Shown: positions 32,544-41,875, counted from the stretch's first letter. The stretch is DNA of 56,909 nt from Clostridia bacterium (GCA_017454485.1 JAFTCX010000061.1:1-56909); one strand, 5' to 3'. Numbers and translations: made by a program. The notes: a model not told the origin generated them from the letters alone.

Positions 32544-34699
32544 AGCTTGTGCAAAGGGGCAAAGGACTGCTCAAAGATGTAAAAACCTATTGGAAAACGC
32601 CGCCGCAGGGCAAATATATGCCGTTTCGGGAAATTGCCGCGTATTCTGTGGGCGGCATGGGCGCGTATTCGATTTTTACAATGGCGCAGGCGCTGCTGCT
32701 TTCCACCACAAACGTCATCATCGGCAACACCATCGGCATCCAGCCGATGCATATGTATGTGATGTATCTCATCTCGGTCATCACGAACATTCCGCTGACG
32801 ATGGTGCGCGCAAATATGGTGGACAATGTGCGCTATTCCGGCGGCAAATACCGGCCGTATCTGCTGCGCACGGGCATCCCGACGGTGCTCATCTCGCTTG
32901 CGTTTGTGTATACGCCCTATCAGTCCATCGGCTACCTATGGCGCTGTGCGCTGATTTTCCTTTATAATTTCGGCTTGCAGTTTTACTATAACTTCTTCTT
33001 TGACGCGTATGAAAACCTGATTCATGTGCTCTCGCCCGATTCGCAGGAGCGCACGAACGCCACGGCGGTCAAGAGCATGATCTATTCGCTGTCGCCCACG
33101 GTGACAAATTTTGTCACACCGCTGATCGCGGGCAAGGTGGCCGACGGCAATATGTATGATCTGCGCGTGTATCAGTGGCTGTATCCGTTCATCGCAATCA
33201 CCGGCGTTGCGCTCATTTTCCTTGTGTATGCGCGTACCGAGGAAAAGATCGTGGTTGCCAAAACGCACCCGATGAAGATCCGTTTCACCGACGCGCTGCG
33301 CGAGGTGGCGAAAAACAAGTATTTCTGGATCATTTCCCTTGCCGGTTGGCTCGGCTTTTTGGAAACGTGCACCTACGTGATTTTGCAGTGGCTGTATAAT
33401 TACGCCCACTTGTGCACAGCCGAGCAGTACTCCTTCATCACGCTCATCCGCGGCACGGCTTACGCCTGGGGTATGCTGCTTGCACCGTTTGCAATCAAGC
33501 GCTGGGGCAAGAAAAAGGTGCTCATTGCAACGAATCTTGCAAACGTGCTCTTCCTTGCGCTGGTATATCCGCTGATGGGCTCCATCTGGACGGTGCTGCT
33601 GTGTATGTATTTCAACTCCATCGCCGATTCCTTCCTTGTGGTGCTCAACCCCGCCATTCAGGCGGATATCCGTGATTATCAGCACTACAAAAGCGGCGAG
33701 CGCATTGACGGCATGTTCGGCGCGGTGGCGCTGATCGGTTCGTTCGTGACGATGGCGACCTCCTCCGTGCTGCCGGCGGTCTATGAAAAATACGGCATCT
33801 TTGCCGGCAACGGCTATGAGAATATGTATGACATTCTCTATAACACCGAAACGCTGTTCAAGCTTGTGGGCGTGCTCGTGATCCTTTCCGCTGTGGGCGC
33901 GGCGCTGAACACGGTGCCCTACTTCTTCTATGATTTCACCGAAACGAAGCAAAAGGCGGTCATCCGCGTGCTGCAGCTTCGCGCAAATGTGGAGGATTAC
34001 GGCAACGGTGTGCTCTCCGATACGGATATGGCGCCGACGCTGGAAATGATTCAAAGCGCAAAGCAAACGCTGTTGCGCGGCAAAACCGATCTCAAAAAAA
34101 TGAAAGCGGACGGCGCTTCCCGCGCGGAACTTCGGCAGGCAAAGGCGGACAACGAGGAAACCGAAATCGCCGCCGTGCTGCTCGACGAGCTGGAACGCTT
34201 TGAGACCCCCGCAGGCAAAGCGCGGCTGGACTGGGCAGCAGGCGTGGCGGAACGCGGACTTTCCGGCATTTATGCGGTGACAGCGCAGGCGCTGCGGCAG
34301 GCTAAGGCGCTGCCGGACGGCACAAAGGAAGAGCGCGAAGAACGCAAGCAGGCAATCGCCGACGCGCGTCTTGCCCTGCGTTCACGCAAGGCGGCCGAAA
34401 AATATTTTCCAAATGGCTTGACAGAAGTCCGCGAGGACGAGCTGCAATCGCTCTTTGAAAAAGAGGCGTCGCTGAACGAACAGCGGCGAGCGCTGCTGGC
34501 AAACGGAGGCGCAAAAAGCGAACTCAAACAGCTTTCGGCAAAACAGAAGGAACTGAACAAACAGATCAAAACCGCCACGGTGCGGTATCAGCACTTCACC
34601 GAAAGCACAAAAGTATATACCGAAGCAAAAAAATATCTGGCGCAGGCGGCGTGCTATGAAAAATTCGGCGCGCTGCACAGCCGTATGCAGGAGGACTGA
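32540..34699 (+). CDS. GPH-family sugar:cation symporter with long C-terminal helical domain
   Basis: 719 aa. Residues 1-470 form a 12-segment glycoside-pentoside-hexuronide:cation symporter (FREIAAYSVGGMGAYSIFTM; RIDGMFGAVALIGSFVTMAT). Residues 472-719 are an unusual soluble extension rich in Lys/Glu/Ala/Arg with coiled-coil-like helices (KQTLLRGKTDLKKMKADGAS; KSELKQLSAKQKELNKQIKT); ordinary GPH proteins end near 450-500 aa. The extension is not a PTS IIA-like domain by eye, since no conserved His motif was seen. It starts by a four-base overlap with GH5, and GH130 follows after three bases, so it probably imports the oligosaccharide they process. Confidence 0.88.
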   Translation: MKLVQRGKGLLKDVKTYWKTPPQGKYMPFREIAAYSVGGMGAYSIFTMAQALLLSTTNVIIGNTIGIQPMHMYVMYLISVITNIPLTMVRANMVDNVRYSGGKYRPYLLRTGIPTVLISLAFVYTPYQSIGYLWRCALIFLYNFGLQFYYNFFFDAYENLIHVLSPDSQERTNATAVKSMIYSLSPTVTNFVTPLIAGKVADGNMYDLRVYQWLYPFIAITGVALIFLVYARTEEKIVVAKTHPMKIRFTDALREVAKNKYFWIISLAGWLGFLETCTYVILQWLYNYAHLCTAEQYSFITLIRGTAYAWGMLLAPFAIKRWGKKKVLIATNLANVLFLALVYPLMGSIWTVLLCMYFNSIADSFLVVLNPAIQADIRDYQHYKSGERIDGMFGAVALIGSFVTMATSSVLPAVYEKYGIFAGNGYENMYDILYNTETLFKLVGVLVILSAVGAALNTVPYFFYDFTETKQKAVIRVLQLRANVEDYGNGVLSDTDMAPTLEMIQSAKQTLLRGKTDLKKMKADGASRAELRQAKADNEETEIAAVLLDELERFETPAGKARLDWAAGVAERGLSGIYAVTAQALRQAKALPDGTKEEREERKQAIADARLALRSRKAAEKYFPNGLTEVREDELQSLFEKEASLNEQRRALLANGGAKSELKQLSAKQKELNKQIKTATVRYQHFTESTKVYTEAKKYLAQAACYEKFGALHSRMQED

Positions 34700-34702
34700 A
34701 CC

Positions 34703-35650
34703 ATGGCAACCATCATCGGCACAAGCATTCCCAACCTTCCCTGGCAGGATAAACCCGTCGGTTATCCCTATCCTGTTTGGCGCTTTGACGGCAACCCCAT
34801 CATCACACGCGACAATCTGCGGTTTGCAAACAGCATCTTCAATTCCGCTGTGGTGCCCTTCGGCGAAGGGTTTGCCGGTGTGTTCCGGGTGGATGACCGC
34901 ACACGCGACCAAAACATCGTTACCGGCTTCAGCGCCGACGCGATCCACTGGACGCTGGACGACACCGTGATTTTCAAGGGTTATGACCCGCGCATCTGCG
35001 AGATCGAGGGAAAGTATTATTTGAGCTGGGTCAATCTCACGCCGCACGGCACCACGATCGGCCTTGCCGTGACAGAGGATTTCAAGCACTGGACGCAGAT
35101 GGAGGACGCGACCTATCCCGTGGCGCGCAACGGCGTGCTGTTTCCGCGCAAGGTCGGCGGCGAATATCTGATGCTTGTGCGCCCGTGCGACCGCGGACAC
35201 ACGCCCTACGGCGACATCTTTTTGCAGCACAGCCGCGATCTGCAATATTGGGGCAAGTACCGCTTTGTGATGGGCCCGGTCAAAAACTGGGAGATGACCA
35301 AGGTCGGCGCGGGACCGACGCCGATTGAAACCGATGAGGGCTGGCTGCTGTTTTATCACGGCGTGATCACAAGCTGCAACGGCTTCACCTACAGCATGGG
35401 CGCCGCCATTCTGGACCGCGACGAACCGTGGAAGGTGCTGCACCGCGCAGACAGCTTCCTGCTTGCGCCGCATACGCTTTATGAGACCGTCGGCGATGTG
35501 CCGAACGTGGTGTTTCCGTGCGCTGCGCTCGCAGACGCGGCAACGGGACGGATTGCGATTTACTACGGCGCTGCGGACACGTCGGTTGCGCTCGCGTTCA
35601 CAACGGTGGACGAGACGCTGCGGTACATTCATGAACACGATCTGTGCTGA
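34703..35650 (+). CDS. GH130-family beta-mannoside phosphorylase-like enzyme
   Basis: 315 aa five-bladed beta-propeller. Members phosphorolyse or hydrolyse beta-mannosidic linkages, for example 4-O-beta-D-mannosyl-D-glucose or mannooligosaccharides. Catalytic general acid D95 in KGYDPRICEI; substrate and phosphate motifs YPVARNGVLFPRKV, GAGPTPIETDEGWLLFYHG and YYGAADTSVALAF are typical. No signal peptide. Last gene of the operon. Whether it is a phosphorylase or hydrolase depends on phosphate-binding residues that need alignment. Adjacent GPH and GH5 genes fit intracellular beta-mannoside catabolism. Confidence 0.93.
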   Translation: MATIIGTSIPNLPWQDKPVGYPYPVWRFDGNPIITRDNLRFANSIFNSAVVPFGEGFAGVFRVDDRTRDQNIVTGFSADAIHWTLDDTVIFKGYDPRICEIEGKYYLSWVNLTPHGTTIGLAVTEDFKHWTQMEDATYPVARNGVLFPRKVGGEYLMLVRPCDRGHTPYGDIFLQHSRDLQYWGKYRFVMGPVKNWEMTKVGAGPTPIETDEGWLLFYHGVITSCNGFTYSMGAAILDRDEPWKVLHRADSFLLAPHTLYETVGDVPNVVFPCAALADAATGRIAIYYGAADTSVALAFTTVDETLRYIHEHDLC

Positions 35651-35668
35651 ACAACTTGCGCAAAAATC

Positions 35669-35697
35669 TTGACAAGCAATGGAAAATATGGTAAACT
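35669..35697 (+). promoter_or_regulatory. Promoter of Mn2+ riboswitch-ATPase transcript
   Basis: TTGACA (35669-35674), 17-base spacer and TAAACT (35692-35697). Confidence 0.8.
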
Positions 35698-35719
35698 ATT
35701 TTCAACATCACCCGTTCGT

Positions 35720-35840
35720 TAGAGGGGAGTAGCTTAGAATTCGCAAATCAACAATCGCCTTACCGGCTGGTTTGCGAAGCATGGTTTATGTAAGCGAGAC
35801 CTTTAACATAGCCTTTTCGCGCTATGTTAGGGGTCTTTTG
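35720..35840 (+). promoter_or_regulatory. yybP-ykoY (manganese) riboswitch
   Basis: The 5' segment AGAGGGGAGTAGCT (35721-35734) and the later GCGAGACCTTTAAC (about 35798-35811) are the two conserved internal-loop regions of the yybP-ykoY Mn2+ aptamer. A helix closes around them and the sequence ends in a long hairpin with a T tail. It stands directly upstream of a P-type ATPase, one of the classic genes under this riboswitch, so Mn2+ should raise expression of the exporter. Confidence 0.82.
35800..35840 (+). terminator. Riboswitch expression-platform terminator
   Basis: AGACCTTTAACATAGC pairs with GCTATGTTAGGGGTCT, with two G-U pairs, followed by TTTTG. It overlaps the 3' conserved aptamer segment, so the two folds should be mutually exclusive. 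Confidence 0.65.
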
Positions 35841-35912
35841 AAATGAAGTGCGGCCGCTGCGCTTTGCGGCGACCGGACGAAAATGTAAACACACAAGGAA
35901 AGGATCGTTCGT

Positions 35913-38687
35913 ATGAAGCATTATCTCTCGCAGACACAGGACGTTCTCGCCGAAGTCAAAAGCTCGGAAAACGGCTTGACAAGCGCCGAGGCCGAAAAGC
36001 GGCTTGCGGAAAACGGCAAGAACAAGCTCAAAGAGGCAGAAAAGGACACGTTGTTCAAAAAGCTGATCAGCGCCCTTGCCGACCCGATGATCATCATGCT
36101 GATCGTTGCCGCCGCCATTCAGGGCATTGTGGCAGTTGTTCAGGCGCAGGGTCAGTTCAAATTTGAGGATTTTGCCGATGTGGCAGTCATCCTCGTTGTG
36201 GTCATCATCAACACCATTATGAGCCTTGTGCAGGAAAGCAAGGCCGAAGCTGCGATGGAAGCGCTCATGCAGATGACGGCGGCAACGTCCCATGTGCTGC
36301 GTGACGGCAAAATCGCCACCGTGAAGAGCGAAGATCTCGTGGTCGGCGATGTGGTCGTGCTTGAGGCCGGCGACGCCGTGCCCGCCGACTGCCGCATTCT
36401 GGAAAGCCATTCCATGAAAGTGGAAGAGGCCGCGCTGACCGGCGAAAGCGTGCCTGTGACGAAGATCATTGACGTGCTGCAGCTCAGAAAGGGCAGCGAA
36501 GATATAGCGCTGGGCGACCGCAAAAATATGCTTTACTCCGGCTCCACCGTCGTTTACGGCCGCGGCCGTGCGGTTGTGACCGACACCGGTATGGACACGG
36601 AAATGGGCAAGATCGCCGACGCGCTTTCGGAAGCGGAAGACGATCAGACCCCGCTGCAAAAGAAAATGGGCGAGCTGTCCAAGTTCTTGACCAAGCTCGT
36701 CATCGGCATCAGCGTGCTGGTGTTCGTCGTCGGCATTGTGGAAAGCCTTGTGACATCCACCGAACCGTTCTCCATGGCGCTGCTTGGCAATATTGCCTTG
36801 TCCACCTTTATCGCCGCAATCGCGCTGGCGGTTGCCGCCATTCCCGAAGGTCTGCCCGCCGTGGTTACGATCATCCTTTCCATCGGCGTGACCTCCATGA
36901 GCAAGCGGCAGGCGCTGATTCGCAAGCTCACCGCCGTGGAAACGCTCGGCTGCACGCAGATCATCTGCTCGGATAAAACCGGCACACTGACACAGAACAA
37001 GATGACCGTTGTCGACCATTACGGCGACGACGAAGCGCTGATTGCAACCGCGATGGCGCAGTGCTGCGACGCACACCTTGACGAAAACAACGAAGCTGTC
37101 GGCGAACCGACCGAGGCCGCGCTGGTCAATTACGCGTTCAAGCTCGGACTGCCGAAGCCGCAGCTCAGTGAAAAGCAGCCGCGTGTGGGCGAAGCGCCGT
37201 TTGATTCCGGCAGAAAGATGATGTCCACCGTTCACGAGACGACGGAAGGCTACATCCAGTACACAAAGGGTGCGCCGGATGAAATTCTCAAAAAGTGCAC
37301 GTCCGCCATCGTTGCCGGCAAAACCGTGCCGATGAACGACGACATCCGTGCCAGCATCCTCAAGGCAAACAAGGAAATGGCCGACCGCGCGCTGCGCGTG
37401 CTTGCCGTCTCTTTGCGTCAATATAAAAAGGAACCCGAAAGCTATGACGCCGCTGCGCTCGAACAGGAGCTGGTCTTTGTCGGTCTGACCGGCATGATCG
37501 ACCCGGTTCGTCCCGAAGTGAAGGCAGCGATCGAAGAATGCCGCGGCGCGGGCATCCGTCCGGTTATGATCACCGGCGACCACAAGGATACGGCGGTTGC
37601 CATCGGCAAAGAGCTCGGCATCATCCATAACCCCGAAGAAGCCATCGTCGGCGCGGAGCTCGACAAATTCACCGATGAAGAGCTGGTGGAAGAGGTCGTC
37701 AAGTATTCCGTTTACGCCCGCGTGCAGCCGGAGCATAAGACCCGCATCGTCAAGGCGTGGAAAGCGCGCGGCATGGTCACCGCCATGACCGGCGACGGCG
37801 TCAACGACGCACCGTCCATCAAGAGCGCCGATATCGGCATCGGCATGGGCATCACCGGCACCGACGTGACCAAGGGCGCATCCGACATGGTGCTTGCCGA
37901 CGACAACTTTGCAACGATCGTCAACGCCGTGGAAGAGGGACGCAAGATCTATGACAACGTCTGCAAGGTGCTGCAGTTCCAGCTTTCCACCAACATGAGC
38001 GAAGTCATCATCATGTTTGTGGCCTCCATCCTCAACTTCACGATTCTTTCCCCGGTGCACCTGCTCTGGGTGAACATGGTCACCGACTCGCTGCCGGGTC
38101 TTGCGCTCGGTATGGAAAAGGCCGAGGGCAACCTGATGCACCGCAAGCCGCGCGCTACGACCGATGGCATTTTCTCCGGCGGCGCAGGCTTTGACATGGT
38201 CTGGCAGGGCATCTACCTCGCAATCATTGAAATTGCAGCGTATCTTTTCGGTTTCTTTTATGCGAACCCCGGGCTTCCGTTCTGGGATACGATCAAGATG
38301 ATCTGGGGCGCGAACGAAGCGACCAACAACGCCTGCCTGAACGCAATGTGCATGGCCTTCCTCGCGGTCAACTTCGCCGAGATCTTCTGCGCGGTCAACA
38401 TGCGTTCCCGTATGGGCTCCATCATCAGCATCGGTATGTATAAGAACATGAACTGGTGGCTGGCCGGCGCGTTTGTGATCACAGTGGCCATGACGCTGCT
38501 GCCGATTTATGTGCCGTTCCTGCGCGATATCTTCTTCCCGCTTGGCGATACCGCCGGCGGCGTGGGTCATTTTGAACTCGATCCGCACGAACTGATCATC
38601 TCGTTCCTGCTTGCGGCGTCCACCGTGCCGGTCTTTGAAATCGGCAAAGCGATCCGCAGAGCGATCGCAAAGAAAAAGAACGCATAA
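35913..38687 (+). CDS. P-type cation-transporting ATPase (Ca2+/Mn2+ type)
   Basis: 924 aa P2-type pump in the cytoplasmic membrane. Actuator TGES loop ([13 protein letters not shown]), TM4 motif [12 protein letters not shown], phosphorylation site D354 in CSDKTGTLT, hinge [20 protein letters not shown], and ten hydrophobic segments overall, full length. The protein alone would be labelled a calcium pump. The yybP-ykoY riboswitch upstream suggests Mn2+ export as the physiological role, though Ca2+ cannot be excluded. Single gene, own promoter, strong terminator. ATG follows aggaaagga. Confidence 0.93.
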   Translation: MKHYLSQTQDVLAEVKSSENGLTSAEAEKRLAENGKNKLKEAEKDTLFKKLISALADPMIIMLIVAAAIQGIVAVVQAQGQFKFEDFADVAVILVVVIINTIMSLVQESKAEAAMEALMQMTAATSHVLRDGKIATVKSEDLVVGDVVVLEAGDAVPADCRILESHSMKVEEAALTGESVPVTKIIDVLQLRKGSEDIALGDRKNMLYSGSTVVYGRGRAVVTDTGMDTEMGKIADALSEAEDDQTPLQKKMGELSKFLTKLVIGISVLVFVVGIVESLVTSTEPFSMALLGNIALSTFIAAIALAVAAIPEGLPAVVTIILSIGVTSMSKRQALIRKLTAVETLGCTQIICSDKTGTLTQNKMTVVDHYGDDEALIATAMAQCCDAHLDENNEAVGEPTEAALVNYAFKLGLPKPQLSEKQPRVGEAPFDSGRKMMSTVHETTEGYIQYTKGAPDEILKKCTSAIVAGKTVPMNDDIRASILKANKEMADRALRVLAVSLRQYKKEPESYDAAALEQELVFVGLTGMIDPVRPEVKAAIEECRGAGIRPVMITGDHKDTAVAIGKELGIIHNPEEAIVGAELDKFTDEELVEEVVKYSVYARVQPEHKTRIVKAWKARGMVTAMTGDGVNDAPSIKSADIGIGMGITGTDVTKGASDMVLADDNFATIVNAVEEGRKIYDNVCKVLQFQLSTNMSEVIIMFVASILNFTILSPVHLLWVNMVTDSLPGLALGMEKAEGNLMHRKPRATTDGIFSGGAGFDMVWQGIYLAIIEIAAYLFGFFYANPGLPFWDTIKMIWGANEATNNACLNAMCMAFLAVNFAEIFCAVNMRSRMGSIISIGMYKNMNWWLAGAFVITVAMTLLPIYVPFLRDIFFPLGDTAGGVGHFELDPHELIISFLLAASTVPVFEIGKAIRRAIAKKKNA

Positions 38688-38692
38688 GTCTG

Positions 38693-38727
38693 AGAGGCTG
38701 CTTTGATAAAGCGGCCTCTTTTTTTGC
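38693..38727 (+). terminator. Intrinsic terminator after P-type ATPase
   Basis: GAGGCTGCTTT and AAAGCGGCCTC arms with a short loop and a long T tract. Confidence 0.85.
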
Positions 38728-38736
38728 GCGCGAGCC

Positions 38737-38765
38737 TTGCAAATCTGCGCAGTGAATGATATAAT
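38737..38765 (+). promoter_or_regulatory. Promoter of alpha/beta hydrolase gene
   Basis: TTGCAA (38737-38742), 17-base spacer and TATAAT (38760-38765). Confidence 0.7.
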
Positions 38766-38804
38766 CAAACTAAAGATGAGTGAACGCAGAAAGGGGCTTT
38801 TGTT

Positions 38805-39704
38805 ATGTCTATTGTTTTTCCGATCATGCGTGTGTTCTGGAACCACGTCAAGCACACCGATCAGGTGCGCCTTGCAACGCAAACCGAACCCGAGGGCATC
38901 GCCCGCGTCTATAATCTGCCGTATCTCGATACCGGCAACCCGTATCACACGATTGACGTCTATTATCCGATGGAGCATGACGGACCCATGCCGGTCATCA
39001 TCGATATCCACGGCGGCGGCTGGATGTACGGCGACAAAGAGCTGAACCGTATGTACTGCCTGAACCTTGCCAAGCGCGGCTATGTGGTGTTCAACATGAG
39101 CTATCGCCTTGTGCCGCAGGTGACGATCAAGGAGCAATTGCAGGACGTGATGGCGGCGATGTGCTGGATTGAAGCGCATATGGGCGACTACCCCTGCCGG
39201 AGCGAGCGCATCCTTTTGACCGGCGATTCCGCCGGTGCGCAGCTTGCGGCCTTTACGGCGGCGCTGCTGACCAGCAAAGAGCTGCGCGGCGTCTTTGAAG
39301 TGCCTGCGTGCGGACTGAAACTGACAGCGCTCGGTCTGGTTTCGCCTGTGATCTATCTGAACGCCGGCGGCTACATGGGCGTTTATACAACGCAGATGTG
39401 GGGCAAGAACTATAAAGAGTTGCCGACCTATCCGTTTATGAACATCGACGCGCTGCTTCCGTTTGCAAAAATGCCGCCGACGTTTTTGGTTTCCAGCAGC
39501 GGCGATTTTATGGCAAAGGATATGGCGCGCCGCGCCTATGCTGATTTTCAAAAGTTCGGCATCCCAGTGACGCTGATGGATTTCCCGACCTTTGAGGGCG
39601 AAGATCTGCCGCATGTGTTCAGTGTGATCTATCCGGAAAGCAAGGCCGGCGTCATGGCGATTGAGGGCATGCTTCAGGTTTTTGAGGATGCTGGTAGCTG
39701 TTAG
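38805..39704 (+). CDS. Alpha/beta hydrolase (HSL-type esterase/lipase family)
   Basis: 299 aa. Oxyanion motif HGGGW (about 68-72, in IIDIHGGGWMYGD) and nucleophile elbow GDSAG with S142 define the hormone-sensitive-lipase-like family; the catalytic His is expected in GEDLPHVFSV. No signal peptide. Substrate unknown, probably short acyl esters. The last codons (Gly-Ser-Cys and the TAG stop) are formed by the start of a heptanucleotide repeat tract, so the native C terminus may have been altered by repeat insertion. Monocistronic. Confidence 0.9.
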   Translation: MSIVFPIMRVFWNHVKHTDQVRLATQTEPEGIARVYNLPYLDTGNPYHTIDVYYPMEHDGPMPVIIDIHGGGWMYGDKELNRMYCLNLAKRGYVVFNMSYRLVPQVTIKEQLQDVMAAMCWIEAHMGDYPCRSERILLTGDSAGAQLAAFTAALLTSKELRGVFEVPACGLKLTALGLVSPVIYLNAGGYMGVYTTQMWGKNYKELPTYPFMNIDALLPFAKMPPTFLVSSSGDFMAKDMARRAYADFQKFGIPVTLMDFPTFEGEDLPHVFSVIYPESKAGVMAIEGMLQVFEDAGSC

Positions 39705-39748
39705 TCGGTAGTCGTTAGTCGTTAGTCGGTAGCTGCTAGCTGTTAGCG
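39690..39748. repeat. Heptanucleotide tandem repeat, left arm, overlapping a gene end
   Basis: About eight period-7 units (gctggta, gctgtta, gtcggta, gtcgtta x2, gtcggta, gctgcta, gctgtta). The first two units include the stop codon of the hydrolase gene. Reverse complement of the 39930-39998 tract. Confidence 0.88.
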
Positions 39749-39807
39749 ATCCTATAAGTTCAAGGGTCTGTTGCAAAATAGACGGTTCGAATATGTACAT
39801 AAAAAAG

Positions 39808-39851
39808 AAGACGCTTTCAGAGGCAAACACCGCTGAAAAGCGTCTTTTCTT
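39808..39851. terminator. Bidirectional terminator between convergent genes
   Basis: AAGACGCTTTCAG and CTGAAAAGCGTCTT arms with A and T runs on both sides, able to serve both the hydrolase gene (+) and the GPH transporter (-). Confidence 0.75.
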
Positions 39852-39929
39852 TGATTCGATCTTGAATTCTTTTTGCAATTTGCTATCGGTTTTCTTTTAT
39901 GCAGCAGATCCGACTTTTTTAGCAACTGA

Positions 39930-39998
39930 CCGCTAACGGCTAACAGCTAACAGCTATCGACTAACGACTAACGACTACCGACTCTAACAACTACCGAC
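39930..39998. repeat. Heptanucleotide tandem repeat, right arm
   Basis: Period-7 units (cgctaac, ggctaac, agctaac, agctatc, gactaac x2, gactacc) running up to the stop codon of the minus-strand GPH gene. Inverted relative to 39690-39748. Confidence 0.85.
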
Positions 39999-41828
39999 TC
40001 ATTCCGCCTGATTCCGCTTGGCATTCAGCTCGTCAAGAATGCGCGTGTGCTCCTTGTCGGTGAGCGGATAGTTCCAGGTGGGGATGGCAGCGAGCGCCAT
40101 GCCGATGGCCGGCGGCACCGAGATCAGGAAGAACATCGCAGCGGCAAAAATGCCGTCGTTGTAGGTCTTGAAGTCCGCGCCGTTGACAAGGGCGTTGTTG
40201 AGCAGCGCGACGTTTTTATCTGAGAAGTGAACGATTGCGTAAACTGCGCCGGAAATCAGCGAGGCGATGCCGGCGGAAAGCTTTGTGATGAAGCTCTGGC
40301 CGGAGAAGAACACGCCGTCCGGACGGATGCCGTTCGTATATTCCTCATAGTCCACGCAGTCGGCGATCATGACGGATTGCAGCACGTTCAGCGAACCCAT
40401 GGACGCGCCCGCCATGAAGAAGAGGATGCTCATAACGGCCATGCCGCCCCAGGTCAGCACATTGCCGCCGGAGATCAGGAAGAACACAAAGATCAGACCG
40501 AACGGGATTGCGCCGATGAGGGTGAAGAAGTTATAGAGCTTTTTCTTTTCAAATTTTTGAATCAGCTTCGGCACAAACAGCGGGAAGAAGATCATGCCGC
40601 CGAACAGACCGATGACAAGGATGACGACCTTGAGCACAAGCGCAACATTCAGCGCGCCGTCAACAAACAGGGTGCCGCCGATGTCGTTGTTGAAGAAGTA
40701 ATACATCACCAGCGTCATGGCAACGATGGAAAGCAGTTGGATCGGGCTTCTGAGAATGCCGGAGATCAAAATCTTGCGGAACGGCTTGTTGCCGAACATG
40801 ATTTTGAAGTTTTCGCTGATCGTGTAGGTCTTGGTGTTTTGCGGCGTGACCTTTTCCTTGACCGAGAAGCCGGCGAACTGGAAGAGGATCGACGCAAAGA
40901 CCGTCATCACAACCGCCAGCGTGATGTATGCCATGCGCAGCGAGTGCGCCTCGTCCATGCCCTGATTCTTGAAGATGCCCTGGAAGGCCGGCGCAATCAT
41001 CGTGAACAGCGTGCCGATCATGCCGACATTTGCAACGGCACGGGCAAGCGAAAGCGCTTTTGCGCGGTCGTTCTGGTCTTCGGTCATCAGCGAGGTGACG
41101 CCCCAAAGCGGAATGTCGCCGATGGTGTAGGTCATGCCCCAAAGGACATAGGAGATGGCTGCCCAGGCGATGATGAGAACGGCTTTGGCGCCGGTCTTTT
41201 TCTCAAAACCGAGTTCACTCTGGAATTCCTGCAGAATGGTTTCGGCCAGCGCCGTGTCTGTCACAGGCGCTTTGTCTGCGTCCGTATAGATCATGACCTT
41301 CGTCTTGATGATGTTGCCGTCGGCGTCCATCAGATGCTTGCCGTTTTCGTCCTTTTGCAGCTCCCAGGAGCCGCCGGCGGGAACAAACAGATATTTCACG
41401 CCGTCATATTCCAGCTCCTTGGTCAGTTCGCTCTCGCTGAACGCAACATACGCTGTCGGGTCCTGCAGCGCGACCTCGTGCAGGTCGTTGGGTTCGGCAT
41501 ACATGCCGTTGAGGAAGGGGAGGATCGTGGTGACCATGACAACGGCCGGGACGAACAGCAGATAAGGTTTGCATTTGCCCCATTTGGTGCGTGTTTTGTC
41601 AACGATGGTGCCCATCATCGGGTCGTTGATCGCGTCCCAGACGCGCGCCAGCGCAAAAATCAGCGAGCAGGCGATGGCGGGAAGGAAGATCACGCTTTGA
41701 AAATAAAAGGCAAGACCGGTCGCAATGATGTTGTAAATGATGTTTTGCCCGGCAAGACCCGTCAGATAACCGACAAGTTCTTTGCGCGAATACGTGATCG
41801 TATTGCGCGGCGGTGTTTGTTTGCTCAT
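39999..41828 (-). CDS. GPH-family (MFS) sugar:cation symporter with extracytoplasmic insertion
   Basis: 609 aa. Twelve hydrophobic segments with GPH hallmarks (ARVWDAINDPMMGTIVDKTR near residue 62-81; MIADCVDYEEYTNGIRPDGV). Between early membrane segments, residues about 130-225 form a soluble acidic insertion (FVPAGGSWELQKDENGKHLM region), predicted outside the cell. Typical members lack it. The stop codon directly abuts a heptamer tract. Single gene with its own promoter. Substrate unknown, likely a glycoside. Confidence 0.9.
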   Translation of the reverse strand: MSKQTPPRNTITYSRKELVGYLTGLAGQNIIYNIIATGLAFYFQSVIFLPAIACSLIFALARVWDAINDPMMGTIVDKTRTKWGKCKPYLLFVPAVVMVTTILPFLNGMYAEPNDLHEVALQDPTAYVAFSESELTKELEYDGVKYLFVPAGGSWELQKDENGKHLMDADGNIIKTKVMIYTDADKAPVTDTALAETILQEFQSELGFEKKTGAKAVLIIAWAAISYVLWGMTYTIGDIPLWGVTSLMTEDQNDRAKALSLARAVANVGMIGTLFTMIAPAFQGIFKNQGMDEAHSLRMAYITLAVVMTVFASILFQFAGFSVKEKVTPQNTKTYTISENFKIMFGNKPFRKILISGILRSPIQLLSIVAMTLVMYYFFNNDIGGTLFVDGALNVALVLKVVILVIGLFGGMIFFPLFVPKLIQKFEKKKLYNFFTLIGAIPFGLIFVFFLISGGNVLTWGGMAVMSILFFMAGASMGSLNVLQSVMIADCVDYEEYTNGIRPDGVFFSGQSFITKLSAGIASLISGAVYAIVHFSDKNVALLNNALVNGADFKTYNDGIFAAAMFFLISVPPAIGMALAAIPTWNYPLTDKEHTRILDELNAKRNQAE

Positions 41829-41875
41829 GCAAAAAGCCTCTTTTCATTTATAATGGACATGATGCCCTATGTAAT

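Noticed and set aside
35760-39878. 1,372-codon open frame on the minus strand
   Set aside because: Antisense to the P-type ATPase and esterase genes; His/Arg/Ala-rich shadow typical of GC-rich sequence, no ribosome site or domains, and it crosses the riboswitch.
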